This document shows positions 60,136 through 64,000 of a stretch of DNA of 64,000 bases, in pieces. The DNA is taken from the NCBI GenBank assembly GCA_947627725.1, contig CANQXE010000008.1, positions 35,522 to 99,521 of the forward strand. Direction: 5' to 3'. Within the stretch, counting starts at the first letter, position 1. Every line of letters starts with the position of its first letter. The notes beneath the pieces are model-generated. The model was not told the DNA's origin, made no database searches, and saw only the letters and a list, made by a program, of their open reading frames with translations. The stretch is from an uncultured Clostridia bacterium. GTDB taxonomy: Bacteria > Bacillota > Clostridia > Oscillospirales > Acutalibacteraceae. Both the position numbers and the translations under genes were made by a program.

Positions 60136-60738
60136 ATGAAACACGAAATTATAAAGTCAATAACAAATTTTATATTTGCAGAAGATAATCCGCAAAAATC
60201 AGATATAATACTTATGCCCGGTGGCTCGCATCCGGAGTTGGGCGAAAAAGCGGCGGAGCTGTGGCGTGACGGGTTTGCACCGCTTGTGTTTGTTTCCGGC
60301 GGAGTCAGCGTTAAAACAGGTGAATTCTCCGGTTCAAAATCAAAAACGGACATATATAACGGAGCTTACTCTACCGATTGTGAATTTCTTACGGACGTCC
60401 TAATAAAAAACGGAGTTGTACCGTCAGCAATTTTTGGCGAAGATAAATCGGGCTATACAAAGCAAAATGCTTTATACACGAGAGCCGCGCTTGACGAGCT
60501 TGGAATTTATCCAAAAACGGCAATCGTCGTCTGTAAAGCGTTTCACGCACGTCGGTGCCAGATGTGCTATCAGTTAGCTTTTCCGGACACTCGTTTGTAT
60601 ATTGTAACAGTTGCCGGATTTGGTATAACTCGCGATAACTGGTATAAGAGCGAATACGGCATAACCCGTGTAATGGGTGAATTGTCACGTTGCGGACAGC
60701 AGTTTACAGAGGAATGGATTGAAAAACTGCAAAAGTGA
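60136..60738 (+). CDS. YdcF/DUF218 family protein
   Basis: 200 aa from ATG 60136 (no good ribosome site, so translation may be coupled to the AbrB remnant). NPQKSDIILMPGGSHPELGE, then KAAELWRDGFAPLVFVSGGV and GYTKQNALYTRAALDELGIY are typical of the DUF218/ElyC-SanA-YdcF superfamily. Unlike ElyC there is no membrane anchor. The FHARRCQMCYQLAFPDTRLY segment is characteristic of the Clostridia subgroup. Activity unknown. Confidence 0.85.
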   Translation: MKHEIIKSITNFIFAEDNPQKSDIILMPGGSHPELGEKAAELWRDGFAPLVFVSGGVSVKTGEFSGSKSKTDIYNGAYSTDCEFLTDVLIKNGVVPSAIFGEDKSGYTKQNALYTRAALDELGIYPKTAIVVCKAFHARRCQMCYQLAFPDTRLYIVTVAGFGITRDNWYKSEYGITRVMGELSRCGQQFTEEWIEKLQK

Positions 60739-60973
60739 CGGTACAGTCTATATGAAGAAATTACATTGTTTTTTGAACGGGTATGTGTGAAAGCTGTTAA
60801 GTCGTTATGTTGCAATTTACTGAAAATACGGAGTAAAATTCAACGTTGTATCAAACAAGTTAGGGAAAGTGAAGCAATACTGCATATTTGGAACAAAATA
60901 CAAATTGATTTATCACCTTTTTATCTGAAAATCATATCATACTAATATTATGATTTATGAGTGGTGATATTTT

Positions 60974-61483
60974 GTGACAACAAACAGAAAAAACAGAAGC
61001 CATATAGCTGATGTAGCTGTGCTTCTCAGACAGCGTCCCCGCGCCGTTTCTCACATAAAGGGGAGCGACTCGTATCCGGATATTAATGGGTGCGTACGGT
61101 TTTATCAGACAAATTACGGTGTGCTTGCAGCTGCTGAGATATTCGGTCTGCCTGATACAGGGGAAACGTGCAAAAATCCTGTTTTTGCGTTTCATATTCA
61201 CAGCGGTGAATGTTGCAGTGGTAATGAGGATGATCCGTTTGCAAATGCCAAGACGCACTACAACCCGTGTGACTGTGAGCATCCCTATCACGCAGGTGAT
61301 ATGCCGCCGCTGTTTTCTAATAACGGATATGCTTTAAGCATATTTTTAACAGACCGATTTACTGTAAAGGAAATTTTAGGGAAAACAGTTATTATACATT
61401 TAAAGCCTGACGATTTTACAACTCAGCCGTCGGGAAACGCAGGAGAAAAGATTGCCTGCGGACAAATCAGGTCGTTTTCTTAG
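60974..61483 (+). CDS. Superoxide dismutase-like protein, Cu/Zn family
   Basis: 169 aa from GTG 60974. The metal-ligand pattern of Cu/Zn SOD is visible: AFHIHSGECC (H74, H76), HYNP (H95), HPYHAGDMPPL (H106, D109 with H103) and TVIIHLKPDDFTTQPSGNAG (H142), with GEKIACG at the end and a possible C66-C162 disulfide. No signal peptide is evident, unlike most bacterial SodC. The 235 bp upstream show no gene. With rubrerythrin it suggests a defence against oxygen radicals. Confidence 0.88.
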   Translation: MTTNRKNRSHIADVAVLLRQRPRAVSHIKGSDSYPDINGCVRFYQTNYGVLAAAEIFGLPDTGETCKNPVFAFHIHSGECCSGNEDDPFANAKTHYNPCDCEHPYHAGDMPPLFSNNGYALSIFLTDRFTVKEILGKTVIIHLKPDDFTTQPSGNAGEKIACGQIRSFS

Positions 61484-61508
61484 CCGTAATTATGATATAA
61501 TAATTTTT

Positions 61509-61540
61509 AAGGACTGTATCTATATTCAGTCCTTATTTTT
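61509..61540 (+). terminator. Terminator behind the SOD-like gene
   Basis: AAGGACTG (61509-61516) pairs with CAGTCCTT (61527-61534), followed by ATTTTTTT. Confidence 0.8.
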
Positions 61541-61561
61541 TTCTGTCTTTAATGTTTAAAC

Positions 61562-61590
61562 TTGACACTAATATAATTATAATATATAAT
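61562..61590 (+). promoter_or_regulatory. Promoter of greA-lysS
   Basis: TTGACA (61562-61567), 17 bp, TATAAT (61585-61590): full consensus. Confidence 0.85.
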
Positions 61591-61623
61591 AGAATAATTA
61601 AAATGCGGTAAGGAGATTTTATT

Positions 61624-62091
61624 ATGGCAACGAAACAATTTAAAATGACTGCGGCTGGTAAAGCAGAGCTTGAAAAAGAGCTTGATTATCTTAAAACCGA
61701 AGGCAGAATTGATATAGCAGAAAAGCTTAAGGTTGCACGTTCATACGGCGATCTTTCCGAAAACAGCGAGTACGACGAGGCTAAGTCGGAGCAGGCTAAA
61801 ATAGAGGCTCGTATCAGCGAGCTTGAATATCAGCTTGATAATGCGGTTATTATTGACGCCGCAAGCTCAGATACCGTAAGCATGGGTACAAAGGTGACTG
61901 TTATCAGAAAAAAGGACAATGTTGAGGCAACATATGAAATTGTCGGTTTTGCGCAGTCGGATCCCGCGAGCGGCAAGATTTCGGATGAAAGCCCTGTGGG
62001 CAAGGCTTTGATGGGCGCGAAGGTCGGAGAGACAGTAGTTGTTGAAGCTCCTATCGGAAACCTTGAGCTTGAAATTAAGACAATCGACTAA
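61624..62091 (+). CDS. greA: Transcription elongation factor GreA
   Basis: 155 aa. N-terminal coiled coil with the acidic tip SYGDLSENSEYDEAKSEQAK, C-terminal FKBP-like domain with SDESPVGKALMGAKVGETVV. GreA stimulates transcript cleavage by paused RNA polymerase. Common greA-lysS order; 23 bp before lysS. Confidence 0.97.
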   Translation: MATKQFKMTAAGKAELEKELDYLKTEGRIDIAEKLKVARSYGDLSENSEYDEAKSEQAKIEARISELEYQLDNAVIIDAASSDTVSMGTKVTVIRKKDNVEATYEIVGFAQSDPASGKISDESPVGKALMGAKVGETVVVEAPIGNLELEIKTID

Positions 62092-62114
62092 TAAAATCGA
62101 CGAGGTAGTAATAT

Positions 62115-63959
62115 ATGGCAGGAAAGTTTGAAATCACTAAGTCTGGTGACGGTACTTTCACATTTGAATTTTTTATTGACGATAAGTCAGTCGGCACAAG
62201 TCCGGTATTTGAGAAAGAGGACGAGTGCAGGAGAGGTGTAAAGGCTGTTAAAAAGAACAGCAGAATGAAGGTTCAGAACACTCTCAGAAATGACGGGGAA
62301 AAGACAAATCCTAAATATCTTGTTACGGCAGATGGCGATAAGATTAAGTATACACTTTATCTTCAGACAGGAGCAGTCGCTCTTGAGGGAACCGCAGACA
62401 GCGAGGAAGAGGCTCTCGAAAATATAGAGAAAATCGGAAATAACGCAAACACTGCTCAGATGCAGACGGCGGAGGTTGTTCTTACTGAAAACGAGCAAAA
62501 GCAAATCCGTATAAATAAGCTCAAGGAGCTTCAGAGCGCCGGAAACGACCCGTTTGAAATCACAAAAGCAGTCCAAACTCACACAGCCCTTGAGATAAAC
62601 AATAACTTTGACGAGCTTGAGGAAAAGGACGTATCAATCTGCGGACGTATTATGACTTGGAGAGATATGGGTAAGGCGAATTTCATTGACCTCCGTGACA
62701 GAACGGGAAGAATTCAGGTCTATGTTCGTATGAACGATGTCGGCGAGGATGAGTTCAAAGAGTTTAAAAAGTGGGACTTGGGTGATATTATTCAGGTTGA
62801 TGGCTTTGTATTTAAGACAAGAACAGGTGAAATATCAATCCATGCGAAGAAGCTTGTACTTCTCTCAAAATCACTTCTTCCCCTGCCTGAGAAATTTCAC
62901 GGTCTTACAGATACCGATACACGCTACAGAAAGCGTTATCTTGATATGATAATGAATCCCGATGTTAAAGATACATTCATCAAGCGTTCAAAGATTATTT
63001 CATCAATAAGAGCGTATTTGGACAACCTCGGCTTTGTAGAGGTTGAAACGCCGATACTTAATAACATTGCAGGCGGCGCGGCGGCGAGACCGTTCATCAC
63101 TCATCACAATACGCTTGATATGGATATGTATCTTCGCATTGCGACGGAGCTTTATTTAAAACGCCTGATAGTAGGCGGTATGGAGAGAGTCTACGAAATC
63201 GGCAGGAATTTCAGAAACGAGGGTATGGACGTAAGACACAATCCGGAGTTCACCTGTATTGAGCTTTATCAGGCTTATACCGATTATTACGGTATGATGG
63301 ATATTGCAGAAAATTTAATCAGAAATGCTGCAAACGAGGTGTGCGACGGTAATCTCCATATAACCTTTAACGGTACGGAGATTGACCTTGCGTCTCCGTT
63401 TAATCGTATAACAATGATTGAGGCTGTTGAAAAATACAGCGGTGTAAATTTTGCGGACTTTATGTCTGATAATGAAAAAGCGATTGCAATAGCTAAGGAA
63501 AAGGGCATTGAAATCGCGCCGGGCAAGGCTACTTGGGGCGATATTCTCAATTCCTTTTTTGAAGAATTTGTTGAGGAGAAGCTTATTCAGCCGACCTTTA
63601 TTATGGATTATCCTGTTGAGGTCAGTCCACTCACGAAGAAAAAGCCCGATTGCCCCGCTTTAACAGAGCGGTTTGAGCTTTTCATTCTCGGCGGAGAATA
63701 CGGCAACGCTTATTCCGAGCTTAACGACCCCATTGACCAGATGGAACGCTTTGAGGCACAGATGAAGCTGCGGGAAGCAGGCGACGATGAGGCAAATCTT
63801 ATTGACTACGATTTTGTTACCGCTCTTGAATACGGTATGCCTCCCACAGGCGGCTTGGGTATCGGTATTGACAGGCTCGTAATGCTTCTTACAGATAACT
63901 ATTCCATCCGTGATGTCTTATTATTCCCGACAATGAAGTCCTTACCGAACGACAAGTAA
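62115..63959 (+). CDS. lysS: Lysyl-tRNA synthetase, class II, with N-terminal DUF1508-like extension
   Basis: 614 aa, about 110-120 residues longer than usual LysS (about 490-510). The core starts near residue 130 ([20 protein letters not shown]), with OB-fold anticodon domain ([20 protein letters not shown]) and class II motifs: motif 2 [18 protein letters not shown] and motif 3 [17 protein letters not shown]. Residues 1-115 look like two DUF1508 (YegP)-type repeats: [20 protein letters not shown] through SRM, and [20 protein letters not shown] through NIEKIG. The same ATG has a weak ribosome site (GAGGTAG) and no better internal start is apparent. Confidence 0.92.
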   Translation: MAGKFEITKSGDGTFTFEFFIDDKSVGTSPVFEKEDECRRGVKAVKKNSRMKVQNTLRNDGEKTNPKYLVTADGDKIKYTLYLQTGAVALEGTADSEEEALENIEKIGNNANTAQMQTAEVVLTENEQKQIRINKLKELQSAGNDPFEITKAVQTHTALEINNNFDELEEKDVSICGRIMTWRDMGKANFIDLRDRTGRIQVYVRMNDVGEDEFKEFKKWDLGDIIQVDGFVFKTRTGEISIHAKKLVLLSKSLLPLPEKFHGLTDTDTRYRKRYLDMIMNPDVKDTFIKRSKIISSIRAYLDNLGFVEVETPILNNIAGGAAARPFITHHNTLDMDMYLRIATELYLKRLIVGGMERVYEIGRNFRNEGMDVRHNPEFTCIELYQAYTDYYGMMDIAENLIRNAANEVCDGNLHITFNGTEIDLASPFNRITMIEAVEKYSGVNFADFMSDNEKAIAIAKEKGIEIAPGKATWGDILNSFFEEFVEEKLIQPTFIMDYPVEVSPLTKKKPDCPALTERFELFILGGEYGNAYSELNDPIDQMERFEAQMKLREAGDDEANLIDYDFVTALEYGMPPTGGLGIGIDRLVMLLTDNYSIRDVLLFPTMKSLPNDK

Positions 63960-63961
63960 GA

Positions 63962-63985
63962 AAACCCCAGTATTTATGCGGGTTT
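63962..63985 (+). terminator. Possible hairpin behind lysS
   Basis: AAACCC pairs with GGGTTT around a 12-base loop just after the lysS stop; there is no T tract within the window. Weak. Confidence 0.3.
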
Positions 63986-64000
63986 CGGGACTTTCCAAAC

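Overview
The window reads as a chromosomal stretch of an anaerobic, spore-forming Gram-positive bacterium of the Clostridia, most likely Ruminococcaceae/Oscillospiraceae. Supporting signs are a GlgC/GlgD pair of ADP-glucose pyrophosphorylase subunits, a DapL-type lysine/diaminopimelate route, an N-terminally extended ribosomal protein L27 next to its Prp protease, a SpoVAE gene, rubrerythrin, an infC-rpmI-rplT operon behind an attenuator-like leader, and the order SRP RNA-dnaX-ybaB-recR. Housekeeping promoters are near-consensus sigma-A type (TTGACA, 17 bp, TATAAT), and most operons end in clear intrinsic terminators. The taxonomic call is inferred from gene content; no rRNA or tRNA gene is in the window.

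Layout. 1-6.2 kb: end of a DNA-alkyl transferase, then the minus-strand glycogen operon glgB-glgC-glgD-glgA. 6.3-11.2 kb: an ANTAR RNA-binding regulator followed by dapF, dapL, purC and purB. 11.3-17.2 kb: a transport/redox cluster with two GPH-type carriers, a membrane-anchored protein, a TetR regulator and a short-chain dehydrogenase. 17.3-27.2 kb: a secreted leucine-rich-repeat protein, pyk-GNAT-mltG, a ribbon-helix-helix protein, an acyltransferase, infC-rpmI-rplT, a structured RNA and a secreted GH25 lysozyme that shares its C-terminal domains with the leucine-rich-repeat protein. 27.2-31.2 kb: rpsO-pnp (minus) divergent from rplU-prp-rpmA. 31.2-39.5 kb: SGNH hydrolase, glycolytic operon pgk-tpiA-gpmI, rubrerythrin, flavin-binding protein, gdhA, an unusual array of hairpins, and an M23-type protein.

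40.2-50.4 kb holds a compact, tightly overlapping phage-derived operon. It has a small terminase lacking its DNA-binding part, large terminase, portal, protease, capsid, neck proteins, LysM protein, hub, spike, gp25-like, gpJ-like and gpI-like baseplate proteins, and a putative fibre. It has no recognisable sheath, tail tube, tape measure, integrase, repressor, replication or lysis genes, yet its frames are open. This is the most unusual feature of the window: either a prophage remnant with one clean deletion, or a domesticated particle or gene-transfer-agent-like element.

50.4-64 kb: an ECF transporter S component with coaX (pantothenate uptake and phosphorylation), a DUF1015 protein, a membrane M28-type peptidase, spoVAE, an SCP2-domain protein, a flavin reductase-like protein, SRP RNA, dnaX-ybaB-recR, smpB-ssrA, a decayed segment behind ssrA (membrane-protein fragment and truncated AbrB), a YdcF-like protein, a Cu/Zn superoxide dismutase-like protein, greA, and a lysyl-tRNA synthetase carrying an unusual N-terminal extension that resembles two DUF1508 repeats.
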